Origin: Archaeoglobales archaeon
GTDB taxonomy: Archaea > Halobacteriota > Archaeoglobi > Archaeoglobales > Archaeoglobaceae
DNA length: 64,000 bases
NCBI GenBank assembly: GCA_030055525.1
Contig: JASFYJ010000001.1
Span: 90,616-154,615, forward strand
Direction: 5' to 3'
The position numbers and the translations under genes were made by a program. This document shows, one piece after another, positions 1 through 7,548 of the stretch. Below the pieces are notes generated by a model, which was given only the letters and a program-made list of their open reading frames with translations, did not search any database and had not been told where the DNA came from. Position 1 is the stretch's first letter, and each line of letters starts with the position of its first letter.

Positions 1-78
1 ATGGTGTTCGATCATCTTTACAAGTACTTCGATGGCGATTACGATGATCAGGCTTAAGTAGTATGTCTTAAGCATCAT
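1..78 (-). CDS. Partial membrane protein, probable third large antiporter subunit (N-terminus only)
   Basis: Only the first 26 codons lie in the window, so it was missed by the ORF track. The start ATG at 78 overlaps the TGA of the preceding antiporter gene (ATGA), and a CGGAGG ribosome-binding site lies 8-9 nt upstream. The visible residues (MMLKTYYLSLIIVIAIEVL) look like a first membrane helix. Its place as the last visible gene of the Mrp-type operon suggests another MnhD/NuoL-like or accessory membrane subunit. That assignment rests on context only, because too little sequence is present for homology. Confidence 0.6.
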   Translation of the reverse strand, partial: MMLKTYYLSLIIVIAIEVLVKMIEHH

Positions 79-1589
79 CTTAACCATCCTCCGTAAACAT
101 CTTCCACCGCTTTTTCAGCTAAATCGAAGATCAATAATGCGTTCGGGAATATGAATAATGCGATCGAAAAAGTTGCTGTGATCAATAGCGGAATTATCAT
201 AAAGAGGTAGATCGTTTTCTTTGTCTCCTCTCTTTCCAGATTCTCGTTTGAACCTGTAAAAAATGCCGTTCTCACTATAGGGAACAAGTAAACCACATCA
301 AGTATTGAGGAGGTGAGTACTACAAATATAAATGCTAAGTAACTTGCTTGGTTAAAAAACTCTGTCGCCTGCACGGCTCCTAGACAAATGTACCATTTTC
401 CAAGAAAACCTGCCACAGGCGGTAATCCACTCATACCGATTGCTCCAATAGTAAACGCAACCATCGTTATTGGCATCCTTTTTCCTACTCCAGCGAGCTC
501 GCTAACGAGCTTTTTTCCTGTTATCGCTGCTATAGCGCCAGCACAAAGGAAGAGTGTAATTTTCATGTATCCATGGAATGTTATGTGCATCATTCCACCC
601 ATTATTGCGAATGGAGTTAGTAACGATACTCCCAATATTATAAAAGAGAGCTGGTTTATCGTTGAGTATGCAAGCCTCCTCTTCAGATTGTCTTCACCTA
701 TTGCGAAGAGATTCGCCACTATAACTGTAAAAGACGCAAAACAAGCGAGCAAAAGTCCTAAACCTAGGTGGTATGTAAGTTCAACTCCGTAAACGTAACA
801 TATCACTCTGATAATTCCAAATACACCTGCTTTAACAACCGCCACTGCATGTAAAAGTCCGCTAACTGGAGTTGGAGCGATCATCGCAGTTGGAAGCCAG
901 GAGTGGAATGGCATGTATGCAGCTTTCATGAAGCCCAAGAGGTAACAGATAAAAAGAAGCTGCAAAAAGAATTCAGGAACTTCCGAGTTTAGTATTCCTC
1001 TGGGATTGAAGTCGGTGGTTCCAGAAATTGAGTACGTTATTAAACTAGCTGCTAATAGAAAACATCCGGAGGTCATCAGGTAAAGCAGGTATTTTCTACC
1101 GGCAGCTAAAGCTTCTTGACTCTCTTCATGTGCAACCAAAGGATGTGTACAGATGGTCAGTATTTCGTAAAAAACAAAGAGTGTAATTAGGTTCTTTGAG
1201 AATGCAATACCTAAAGCGCTCGTTATTGCCCAAGCAAAGCAGAAGTAGTACCTCGTTTGAGCATGTTCGTTCAAAGATCGCATGTAGCCTATGGAATAAA
1301 GAGACACAAGTATCCATAGAGAGGAAGACGTTATTGCAAATATCATTCCGAAAGCATCAACTTTGAAGGCAAATTCGACGCCAGGTATCATTTCGAAAAG
1401 GACACACTCTACAGTTTCTCCACTTAAAACTTTAGGAGCCATTGAAATTACGAATGAAAATGTTACTATCGTTGCAATTATTGTCCAAGCTTCTCTGATG
1501 TTTGGATGTCTGTGAGAAATCAGAATCAGCATCGAAGCTATTGCTGGAGAGATAACTGTAAATAATGGTGCTAAGTTGCAGTCAATCAT
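75..1589 (-). CDS. Proton-translocating antiporter subunit, MnhD/NuoM-like (second copy)
   Basis: This 504-residue polytopic membrane protein belongs to the proton-conducting membrane transporter family (NuoL/M/N, MrpA/D). It carries the family's membrane-embedded charges: Glu in LFVFYEIL, Lys in HAVAVVKAGVFG, and the RRLAYSTINQ loop. About 14 membrane helices fit its length. It starts at 1589 with a 4-nt overlap with the preceding MnhD-like gene. The protein is predicted to move H+ or Na+ across the cytoplasmic membrane as part of the Mrp-like complex. Two or more D-type subunits in one operon are also known in other archaeal Mrp clusters. Whether the complex is a stand-alone antiporter or docks to a redox module cannot be told from this window. 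Confidence 0.88.
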   Translation of the reverse strand: MIDCNLAPLFTVISPAIASMLILISHRHPNIREAWTIIATIVTFSFVISMAPKVLSGETVECVLFEMIPGVEFAFKVDAFGMIFAITSSSLWILVSLYSIGYMRSLNEHAQTRYYFCFAWAITSALGIAFSKNLITLFVFYEILTICTHPLVAHEESQEALAAGRKYLLYLMTSGCFLLAASLITYSISGTTDFNPRGILNSEVPEFFLQLLFICYLLGFMKAAYMPFHSWLPTAMIAPTPVSGLLHAVAVVKAGVFGIIRVICYVYGVELTYHLGLGLLLACFASFTVIVANLFAIGEDNLKRRLAYSTINQLSFIILGVSLLTPFAIMGGMMHITFHGYMKITLFLCAGAIAAITGKKLVSELAGVGKRMPITMVAFTIGAIGMSGLPPVAGFLGKWYICLGAVQATEFFNQASYLAFIFVVLTSSILDVVYLFPIVRTAFFTGSNENLEREETKKTIYLFMIIPLLITATFSIALFIFPNALLIFDLAEKAVEDVYGGWLR

Positions 1590-3106
1590 TTCAAAATCAC
1601 CCCCATTGAGGCAATCATTTTATCTATAATTTCGAGAGGAATACTAGTCAGCCAGTAGATACCTAGAGCTATGCAAAGGATCGCCAAAAGCATTGTAGGA
1701 GCGAGCATGGTGATCGGAGCTTCGTTGAATCTTTCTTCAGCATTCCCATGAGTATTTTCATCTTCAACAGATTTGAAGTACATCTCCTCTACAACTCTCC
1801 AGAAGTATGCAAGGGTCAGTAAAGAGCCGAGAAGAATTACAGCAAGCATAGTATAGTTTTTAACTTCAAGACAGCCAAGCATAAGGTAAAATTTAGTTAC
1901 AAAACCTGCAAGTGGAGGAATTCCAATCAAAGTCAGTGCTGAGATCAGGAAAGCTCCACAGGTGTACGGCATCTTCTTAGCTAGCCCAGAATAGTATCTT
2001 ACATCTTTCAAACCAGTCTTGTAAATTATAGCTCCGATTGCTGCAAAAGCGCATCCTTTTGCTACCGCATGGTTCAAGATATTAGCAAGAGCTCCGGAAA
2101 GGCCCCAATAGCTGTAGAACATCGAAATTCCAAGCATTATGTAAGCGACGTTTACTATGCTCGAATATGCGAGCATCCTTTTTATGTTATACTGTCTGAA
2201 AGCTAATATAGAGCCAACGATTATTGTTACTGCCGCAAGCCAAGAGACAAGTTCCCAAGCGTTTATGTATTTTTGAAGAAAATTGACTGTAAAAACTGAG
2301 AATACTATCCTGATTAGAGCATAGACGAACGTTTTTGCAACAACGGTGGACATTATCAGTGTAACAGCGGAGGGGGCATAGGTGTAAGCATCTGGCTGCC
2401 ACGTATGAAGAGGGAAAACCGCTGCCTTTATGCCTAAACCTACAACAACGAGAGCGAAAGCAACCTGAACCATCTTGTTGTCGTATATGTTTTGTAGTAG
2501 AAGTCTCATGTCGATCATATTCAAGGTTCCAGTTACTGCGTACAGAAAACCTATGCCAAGGAGGTAGAAACATATAGCTATACTTCCTAGGATAAGATAA
2601 GTGAAGGAAGCACGCAGAGCTTTACCTCCAGCTATAGCTATCAAAGCGTAAGTTGCAAGCGAAGCAACCTCAGCTAGCACGAAGAGATTGAAAACGTCTC
2701 CAGTAACTACAACACCGCAGCAGCCAGCAATAAGTAGTTGCATTACAGTGTAAAAGGTAGGATGCTTTTTTTCATCTATCTCTTTCTCTACACTTCTCTT
2801 TGCAAAAACTACGCTTAAAAAGCTCAAGAACAGTATTACAACTAGGACATAAGCGTTTAAATGGTCTACAACGTATTCTATACCCCAAGGTGGCCTCCAG
2901 CCACCTATCCAGTAGTGTATCCTGCCAAAGCTTATTACATAGTTTAATATTGCAATGGACATCATAAAATGGATGGCTGTAACGAACAGCAAAATATAAT
3001 AGCCGATCTTCCTGCTGAATATCCCAGATACAAGGATCGTAAAAGCAGAAAAAACACCGGTTGTGACTATCAATATCGGAAATTGCTCTACAAACGTGTC
3101 AATCAC
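1586..3106 (-). CDS. mnhD: Monovalent cation/H+ antiporter subunit D (MnhD/MrpD)
   Basis: A polytopic membrane protein of the NuoL/M/N-MrpD family. Diagnostic sites are FNLFVLAEVAS (Glu of helix 5), STVVAKTFVYA (Lys of helix 7), KAAVFPLHTWQPDAY, and the NIKRMLAYSSI loop. The ORF track begins at 3175, but that would overlap mnhC by 77 nt and add a charged, non-membrane leader. The GTG at 3106, just past an AGAG stretch at the end of mnhC, gives the usual short overlap and is preferred here; the start is therefore uncertain. It sits between mnhC and the second D-like gene. Its role is ion translocation, most similar to the D subunit of Mrp antiporters. Confidence 0.85.
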   Translation of the reverse strand: MIDTFVEQFPILIVTTGVFSAFTILVSGIFSRKIGYYILLFVTAIHFMMSIAILNYVISFGRIHYWIGGWRPPWGIEYVVDHLNAYVLVVILFLSFLSVVFAKRSVEKEIDEKKHPTFYTVMQLLIAGCCGVVVTGDVFNLFVLAEVASLATYALIAIAGGKALRASFTYLILGSIAICFYLLGIGFLYAVTGTLNMIDMRLLLQNIYDNKMVQVAFALVVVGLGIKAAVFPLHTWQPDAYTYAPSAVTLIMSTVVAKTFVYALIRIVFSVFTVNFLQKYINAWELVSWLAAVTIIVGSILAFRQYNIKRMLAYSSIVNVAYIMLGISMFYSYWGLSGALANILNHAVAKGCAFAAIGAIIYKTGLKDVRYYSGLAKKMPYTCGAFLISALTLIGIPPLAGFVTKFYLMLGCLEVKNYTMLAVILLGSLLTLAYFWRVVEEMYFKSVEDENTHGNAEERFNEAPITMLAPTMLLAILCIALGIYWLTSIPLEIIDKMIASMGVILK

Positions 3107-3512
3107 CTCTAAGAGCTTCAATTTCCAGTATTTTATCCTCTTCAATGGTCCCGTACTCTTTGTATATCCTGACAAGCAGCGCTAGGGCTACGCAAGTTGT
3201 TGCAGCTGAAACAACGATGCCAGTAAGCATAAGAACATGCGGAAGTGGATTTGCGTACATGTATCCTTTCTCTTCGGCAGTTCTCCATATTATCGGTGGA
3301 GTTGCATCTCCTATTCCTAAAGTTTGCAAGTTTCCTATATCTCCTAAGGAGATGAAGAAGAGAAAGATCCCTGTTTGAAGAAGGTTTAGGCCGAGAAGCT
3401 TCTTTAGTAGATTGTTCTTAGCAATCGCCGCATAGATGCCGATAAATATTATCAAAACTGCAGTCCAGAAGTTGTATCTTGCGAAAAATTCCTCAAAGAT
3501 AGCTTCTAACAC
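3099..3512 (-). CDS. mnhC: Cation/H+ antiporter subunit C (MnhC, NuoK-like)
   Basis: A 137-residue protein with three membrane helices, homologous to NuoK and MrpC. The strongly conserved MrpC segment NPLPHVLMLTGIVVS lies near residues 87-101, and LLGLNLLQTGIFLF matches helix 1-2 of the family. It is slightly longer than many MrpC proteins because of a loop around residues 60-85 (GDATPPIIWRTAEEKGY), also found in other archaeal homologues. It overlaps mnhB by 7 nt, in keeping with translational coupling. Confidence 0.92.
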   Translation of the reverse strand: MLEAIFEEFFARYNFWTAVLIIFIGIYAAIAKNNLLKKLLGLNLLQTGIFLFFISLGDIGNLQTLGIGDATPPIIWRTAEEKGYMYANPLPHVLMLTGIVVSAATTCVALALLVRIYKEYGTIEEDKILEIEALRGD

Positions 3513-3991
3513 TCCATCACCTCTTCATCATCCTCTGCTTCATCTTCATCCTTCCATGCAAGGTCGTAGAACATCGATACAAAAGCTGCAAAAACCGTGA
3601 TCCCTATACCTACCTCCACAACGAATTCCACTTGGAGGGCTCTGGCTTCATAGGGTCCAAATAGATTTGTAAGGGGCCAAAAAGCTGAATAGTTCAAAAA
3701 TTCAGCTACAAAAAGGCTTGCAATTATCGCTAAAAGTCCACAACCGCAATAAAGATAGAGACCCAAACTTGTAAAGAAAGTATTCCAGGATTCTGGCATC
3801 TTAGTTCTACCCTTCTGGATTCCAAACACTACGGCGTAAAGTATGAAGGCGGCAGCTATTATACATCCTCCCTGAAATCCCCCTCCAGCACCTTCAGTTC
3901 CAACCATCACGTAAAGACCGAAAGTTAAAATTATCGGGAGTATCTTTTTTGAGGTCATCTCTACAATAACATCTCTTTTTTGCTCCTTCAA
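3506..3991 (-). CDS. mnhB: Cation/H+ antiporter subunit B (MnhB)
   Basis: A 161-residue membrane protein of the MnhB/MrpB domain family. The signature EGAGGGFQGGCIIAAAFIL follows the first helix, and four membrane helices are predicted. The N-terminus is short and charged (MKEQKRDVIVEMTSKK) and the C-terminal tail is very acidic (KDEDEAEDDEEVMEC) and probably cytoplasmic. It overlaps both neighbours by 4-7 nt. In the Mrp complex MrpB packs beside MrpA and is needed for transport, although it is not thought to carry the main ion path. Confidence 0.92.
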   Translation of the reverse strand: MKEQKRDVIVEMTSKKILPIILTFGLYVMVGTEGAGGGFQGGCIIAAAFILYAVVFGIQKGRTKMPESWNTFFTSLGLYLYCGCGLLAIIASLFVAEFLNYSAFWPLTNLFGPYEARALQVEFVVEVGIGITVFAAFVSMFYDLAWKDEDEAEDDEEVMEC

Positions 3992-4797
3992 AGCTTACCC
4001 CTCCTTCTGATCAGTAAAATAACACATACTGCAGCGGTAAAAATCACAGTTTCTTCATACATCGTATCGTAACCTCTGTAATCTGCAAGACCGGAAGTTA
4101 CGGCGTTCAAGATTTCTGTTTCTTCTTTTGTCCTTTCTAAAACTCTTACCGGCCAGTTATATCTATAAACTTCAAGTTCTTCTCCAGAATTCTTGATGAA
4201 GTAGAGTTTTATTGGATCATGGTAATAGAGTTCGTAAGTTTTTACAAGTATATCCCATCCATCTTCTGCTGGCAAAACAACATAGTTTTCATCGAGTTCT
4301 TGGAAGTTGTTGTTTCGATTGAATCCGAAGCTGTGTATCTTTTCCTTTATCTCCTCCGGCACCTTTCCAGAGTTAAGCTTCTCTATATGTTCTTCTGTTG
4401 CTTTTACGCTGAAAATGGATATATACCTGTTGGGTGGAGAATTTGGGTCACCAAAAGCCGGAGCATCGCTTACGGCGTATGAAAATATTAGAGCTAGTAA
4501 TAATATGGTCGTTAAACCTACTGCTGATGATATCTTTTTTTCAGAATTTTTTTCATATCTGTCTCTTCTTCTAAACCTCGTAAGAGCTGCGATCATTAAA
4601 GCTGTGGAAGTTCCAGCACCTACAGCAGCTTCAGTAAATGCAACGTCTGGGGAATTTAACTGCAGCCAAACGTTGGCCATTATAAAGCTGTAAGCACCAA
4701 GTATAATCACAGCGCTCAAAAGATCTCTGACAATTACTACTCCAACTGCGGCCAAAATCAAAAAAAGGAGCAGCAAAAGATCGATAGGTACTATCAT
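3988..4797 (-). CDS. MbhD/MbhE-like antiporter subunit (C-terminal part of MrpA) with an insert
   Basis: A 269-residue protein that matches the C-terminal region of bacterial MrpA, here as a separate gene. The N-terminal ~85 residues are MbhD-like (DUF4040): SAVIILGAYSFIMA and SPDVAFTEAAVGAG. The C-terminus is MbhE-like: FGDPN near residue 115 and LADYRGYDTMYEETVIF followed by a final helix. Between FGDPNSPPNRY and VTSGLADYRGYD lies a hydrophilic insert of roughly 75-90 residues that I do not recognise; the usual MbhE linker is short. It probably lies outside the membrane. The gene is in the Mrp-type operon between mnhE and mnhB, with 4-nt overlaps on both sides. Confidence 0.82.
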   Translation of the reverse strand: MIVPIDLLLLLFLILAAVGVVIVRDLLSAVIILGAYSFIMANVWLQLNSPDVAFTEAAVGAGTSTALMIAALTRFRRRDRYEKNSEKKISSAVGLTTILLLALIFSYAVSDAPAFGDPNSPPNRYISIFSVKATEEHIEKLNSGKVPEEIKEKIHSFGFNRNNNFQELDENYVVLPAEDGWDILVKTYELYYHDPIKLYFIKNSGEELEVYRYNWPVRVLERTKEETEILNAVTSGLADYRGYDTMYEETVIFTAAVCVILLIRRRGKL

Positions 4798-5384
4798 TTA
4801 ACCTCCTCCTCCATAAAAACGTGGGATACTTTTTTGATCATAGTCGGGATCCTTTTTGGTTCCCAGAAAACAACATCTTCAACTGTAGACCTCGTTACTG
4901 TGTACTCTTCGAGCAGTGAAAGGGCTGGCTCGACAGCTATTGCATGCACAAGAAATCTGCCCGTTTCTGGCTCTACATCTATTGTAATTGTACCTGGAGT
5001 TAAAGTTATCGAATTTCCGAGCGTAGTTAGAGCTTCATCGCTTCTTAAATGTGTTTCGAATTCGATAACTTGAGGATTCACGTCTCTGTAACCTAAAACT
5101 CGAAGGGATACGTCGATTGCCGCAAGTATTATCTGATAGAATTCCCAAAGACAGTAAATTAGGAACCTGTATATCTTTGTACCGAGATTTTCAACCTTTC
5201 CTGCTATAACGAGTTCGTGCATGAAAAGTGCTACAATAAAAGCTACTATTAGCCCCCTTACGAGCCTAAAAAGATCGTAATAACCAACAAGGTAGATATT
5301 CCATGCAGAAAATACCAACCACAGTATGAAAGCTATGAAGAATGTTAGAATTATTGAGAATGTTCTCTCTTTCATAGTATTCAC
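4794..5384 (-). CDS. mnhE: Cation/H+ antiporter subunit E (MnhE)
   Basis: A 196-residue MnhE/MrpE family protein. Two or three N-terminal membrane helices are followed by a soluble domain with the family signature NSITLTPGTITIDV (around residues 120-133) and FLVHAIAVEP. The C-terminal ~40 residues after this core (SLLEEYTVTRSTVEDVVFWEPK...) extend beyond the minimal family domain. Genes overlap by 4 nt on both sides, so it is translated as part of the operon. MrpE is a structural subunit of the Mrp assembly. Confidence 0.92.
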   Translation of the reverse strand: MNTMKERTFSIILTFFIAFILWLVFSAWNIYLVGYYDLFRLVRGLIVAFIVALFMHELVIAGKVENLGTKIYRFLIYCLWEFYQIILAAIDVSLRVLGYRDVNPQVIEFETHLRSDEALTTLGNSITLTPGTITIDVEPETGRFLVHAIAVEPALSLLEEYTVTRSTVEDVVFWEPKRIPTMIKKVSHVFMEEEVK

Positions 5385-5695
5385 ATCTTCGGGTCGCCCT
5401 TTTTCCAGACTTTTACACCTCTGTAGAATGCAGCTTTAACTATCGCATGTGTTGCTGCGGGTGAACTTAGCAAGTAGAAGAGAGAGATTAGGAGTAGCTT
5501 GATAGAGATGAAACTAAGACCTTCATAAACGACGAAACCAAGTATAATTAAAAATTGTCCCATAGTGTCGCACTTTCCGATCGCGTGCATTCGTGTATAA
5601 AAGTCTGGTAGTTTCAGAAGTCCAAAGGCTCCCAAAAACATAAATAAAGACCCAAAAAACATTAATATTGTGGCTGCTATGTTCGTCAAGAGCAT
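5381..5695 (-). CDS. mnhG: Cation/H+ antiporter subunit G (MnhG)
   Basis: A 104-residue membrane protein of the MnhG/PhaG family. The family signature GLLKLPDFYTRMHAIGKCDTMG falls around residues 25-46, and LLSSPAATHAIVKAAF near residues 77-92 is the usual C-terminal motif. Three membrane helices are predicted. It overlaps mnhF by 10 nt and mnhE by 4 nt. It serves as a small structural subunit of the antiporter. Confidence 0.92.
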   Translation of the reverse strand: MLLTNIAATILMFFGSLFMFLGAFGLLKLPDFYTRMHAIGKCDTMGQFLIILGFVVYEGLSFISIKLLLISLFYLLSSPAATHAIVKAAFYRGVKVWKKGDPKM

Positions 5696-5952
5696 ATTTC
5701 TCCCTTTTCAAGGTATTTTGCTGCTATTACTACTCCTATGAAGTTTAGTATAGCGTACATGAGCGCTATATCTATAAAGTGCGGCCTCTCTATAACATAC
5801 CCTACAACGACAAGCAGAACCATCGCCTTTACCCCTATAGCGTTCGCTGCTGCAATTCGATTGAAAACTCCGGGCCCAAAGATGAGGCGATAAGAGCACA
5901 TCGTAATTGTAAGTCCAAGCAGGATTCCAACCGCTAGGAATGTCAATATCAT
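5686..5952 (-). CDS. mnhF: Cation/H+ antiporter subunit F (MnhF), first gene of the operon
   Basis: An 88-residue protein with three membrane helices of the MnhF/MrpF family. The segment YRLIFGPGVFNRIAAANAIGVKA is diagnostic (RxxxGPxxxDR-like loop; Asn replaces the usual Asp before Arg). It is the first gene of the minus-strand antiporter operon. A TATA-like CTTATATCAC centred about 25 nt before the ATG and the lack of a ribosome-binding site suggest a leaderless mRNA. It overlaps mnhG by 10 nt. Confidence 0.9.
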   Translation of the reverse strand: MILTFLAVGILLGLTITMCSYRLIFGPGVFNRIAAANAIGVKAMVLLVVVGYVIERPHFIDIALMYAILNFIGVVIAAKYLEKGEICS

Positions 5953-5971
5953 ATTATTAATAAGATTATCA

Positions 5972-5981
5972 GTGATATAAG
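5972..5981 (-). promoter_or_regulatory. TATA-like promoter of the antiporter operon
   Basis: On the minus strand CTTATATCAC is centred about 25 nt upstream of the mnhF ATG, the spacing expected for a leaderless archaeal transcript. The surrounding 5953-6191 gap (239 nt) is very A+T-rich; apart from this box and a possible plus-strand TATA (ACTTATTTGA, near 6155) for the next gene I see no further structure in it. Confidence 0.5.
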
Positions 5982-6191
5982 AACTTTGTGGTTCTAGAAG
6001 CCTAAACAGAATTTTAAAACGATTTTTTTGTATTCAAACATAGCTAAGTCTCGACAAACTTGTAAAACATCATTTTTAAAATTATTCATTCTTATATGTA
6101 AAAATTTTAGAAGTTCTATAGATTCTGCCTATTAGTAAAAATTAAACATTAACAACTTATTTGAGGATAAAGCTGATTAGTCTGCAAGTAC

Positions 6192-6947
6192 ATGACGAAC
6201 ATGGAGAATGTAGATGCGGTGATAGATGGAGCAAAGATATCTGCCCTAAAGGGCGAAGATCTGCCTATCGTTTACATTCACGGCTCTGGTTGCGATGCAA
6301 GCATATGGATGAATCAGCTGGAGGAATTGGGAGGATATGCAGTTGATTTGCCGAATCATGGGAAAAGCTGTTTCGCTGAAATTAGATCAGTAGACGATTA
6401 CGCCTATTTCGTTGCAAAATTTGTCAAAAAAATACTTGGGAAAGCGATAATAATCGGTCACAGTTTGGGGGGAGCGATAGTTCAGAAGATCTGTATTGAA
6501 TACGGGGACATCGTTAAGGCTGTAGGACTGATAAGTACGGGGGCGAGGCTGAGAGTACTCCCAGAAATTCTACAGGGTTTGGAAAAAAATCCAGATGAAA
6601 CTTCAAAAATAATTTCGGAGTTCTCTTTCTTAGATAGTACCTTGAAGAAAAAATATTCGAAGATTTTTGCTGAAAGAAACAAAATTTTACTTAAAGATCT
6701 GATGCTTTGCGACAAATTTGATCTACTAGATAAATATAGAAATAATGAAATCAAAATATTGTGTCCTACAGTAATAGTTGTGGGTAGATACGACAAGCTG
6801 ACGCCACCGAAGTATTCTCAGTTCCTTAATGAGAGGATAAAAAGCTCCGAAATTTACATCGTTGATAATGCTGGTCATATGGTGATGCTTGAGAAGCCTG
6901 TAGAGTTCAACAGGATACTGAAAAATTTTATTGAAAGGCTAGTTTAA
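6192..6947 (+). CDS. Alpha/beta hydrolase fold protein
   Basis: A 251-residue soluble protein with a complete alpha/beta hydrolase triad. The nucleophile elbow GHSLGG has Ser near residue 91, the acid is Asp201 in VVGRYDKLTPP, and the base is His229 in DNAGHMVMLEKP. The oxyanion HGSG lies near residues 30-33. The ATG at 6192 lies about 30 nt after a TATA-like ACTTATTTGA and lacks a ribosome-binding site, which fits a leaderless start. The substrate cannot be read from the sequence; esterase, C-C hydrolase or acyltransferase activities all occur in this fold. It appears to be monocistronic, divergent from the antiporter operon. Confidence 0.85.
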   Translation: MTNMENVDAVIDGAKISALKGEDLPIVYIHGSGCDASIWMNQLEELGGYAVDLPNHGKSCFAEIRSVDDYAYFVAKFVKKILGKAIIIGHSLGGAIVQKICIEYGDIVKAVGLISTGARLRVLPEILQGLEKNPDETSKIISEFSFLDSTLKKKYSKIFAERNKILLKDLMLCDKFDLLDKYRNNEIKILCPTVIVVGRYDKLTPPKYSQFLNERIKSSEIYIVDNAGHMVMLEKPVEFNRILKNFIERLV

Positions 6948-6996
6948 TTTTTTCCTTCTATGGAAAAAACTTTAATACCTGAATTTATTTCAAATC

Positions 6997-7395
6997 GTGA
7001 AAGTAAAAGATGCTCCGAAGACAGCGACATCGATAGTTGTTCGTTCAGCAAGCAACGCGAGAGTATCACAATCTAAGGAACCTCTCTTGGAACTTATGCG
7101 GAGGATCTTCAGAAAGGAAGACGTAGCACTTAGAGCCGCGAAATTCTTGACGGTGGTTGAAGAAAGACAAAAAAATGGAAAACCGCTGAGAGTTGAGGAA
7201 TGGGAAAAGATACTCGAAGAACTTGGAATTAAAAAATCTTCTTTTTATTCGATGAGAAACAAGCTCATAGGTGCGGGAATGCTGGTGATAAAAGATGGTG
7301 AGTATCGCTTGTCTGGAGCATTCAGCAAGGATCTTGTAGATATGGCGCGGTGGTGGTGGGTAGCAGTCTTGGGTTACGACTCAGAAAGTCTCTAG
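6997..7395 (+). CDS. Unknown protein with a winged-helix-like C-terminal half
   Basis: A 132-residue basic protein not assigned to a named family. The middle ([25 protein letters not shown], then [31 protein letters not shown], about residues 48-108) reads like a helix-turn-helix followed by a wing, so DNA binding is plausible. The N-terminal ~25 residues are Ser/Ala/Arg-rich and probably disordered. The start is GTG at 6997, about 24 nt after a TATA-like ACTTTAATACC, consistent with a leaderless mRNA. It lies directly before the distal end of the CRISPR array, but nothing shows a functional link. Confidence 0.65.
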   Translation: MKVKDAPKTATSIVVRSASNARVSQSKEPLLELMRRIFRKEDVALRAAKFLTVVEERQKNGKPLRVEEWEKILEELGIKKSSFYSMRNKLIGAGMLVIKDGEYRLSGAFSKDLVDMARWWWVAVLGYDSESL

Positions 7396-7517
7396 TTTTT
7401 AATAATCTTTGCAGTTGTCAAATTTTGGGTTAAGTTGTCCTTTATAAATGTGATCTTCTGAAGGTAGTGTAAATGTATCTTTAGATTTGGGTATACATGT
7501 ACGATGTAGATTAGGTT

Positions 7518-7533
7518 TAGACTATATAGTCTA
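7518..7533. repeat. Perfect 16-bp palindrome next to the CRISPR trailer end
   Basis: TAGACTATATAGTCTA is a perfect inverted repeat ending 15 bp before the first repeat of the array. It lies between wider imperfect arms TGTAGA (7505-7510) and TCTACA (7530-7535). It could be a protein-binding site or, as RNA, a hairpin at the end of the pre-crRNA read from the right. The rest of the 7396-7548 gap shows only a T-tract after the preceding gene. Confidence 0.6.
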
Positions 7534-7548
7534 CATATGCAAACTTTC

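Noticed and set aside
388-792. 134-codon plus-strand ORF opposite the second MnhD-like gene
   Set aside because: It lies entirely opposite a clear antiporter gene with membrane motifs, and is one of many antisense shadows.
5953-6191. Possible tRNA or small RNA in the largest gap outside the CRISPR region
   Set aside because: The gap is A+T-rich with no cloverleaf arms or GC-rich stem; it fits divergent promoters.
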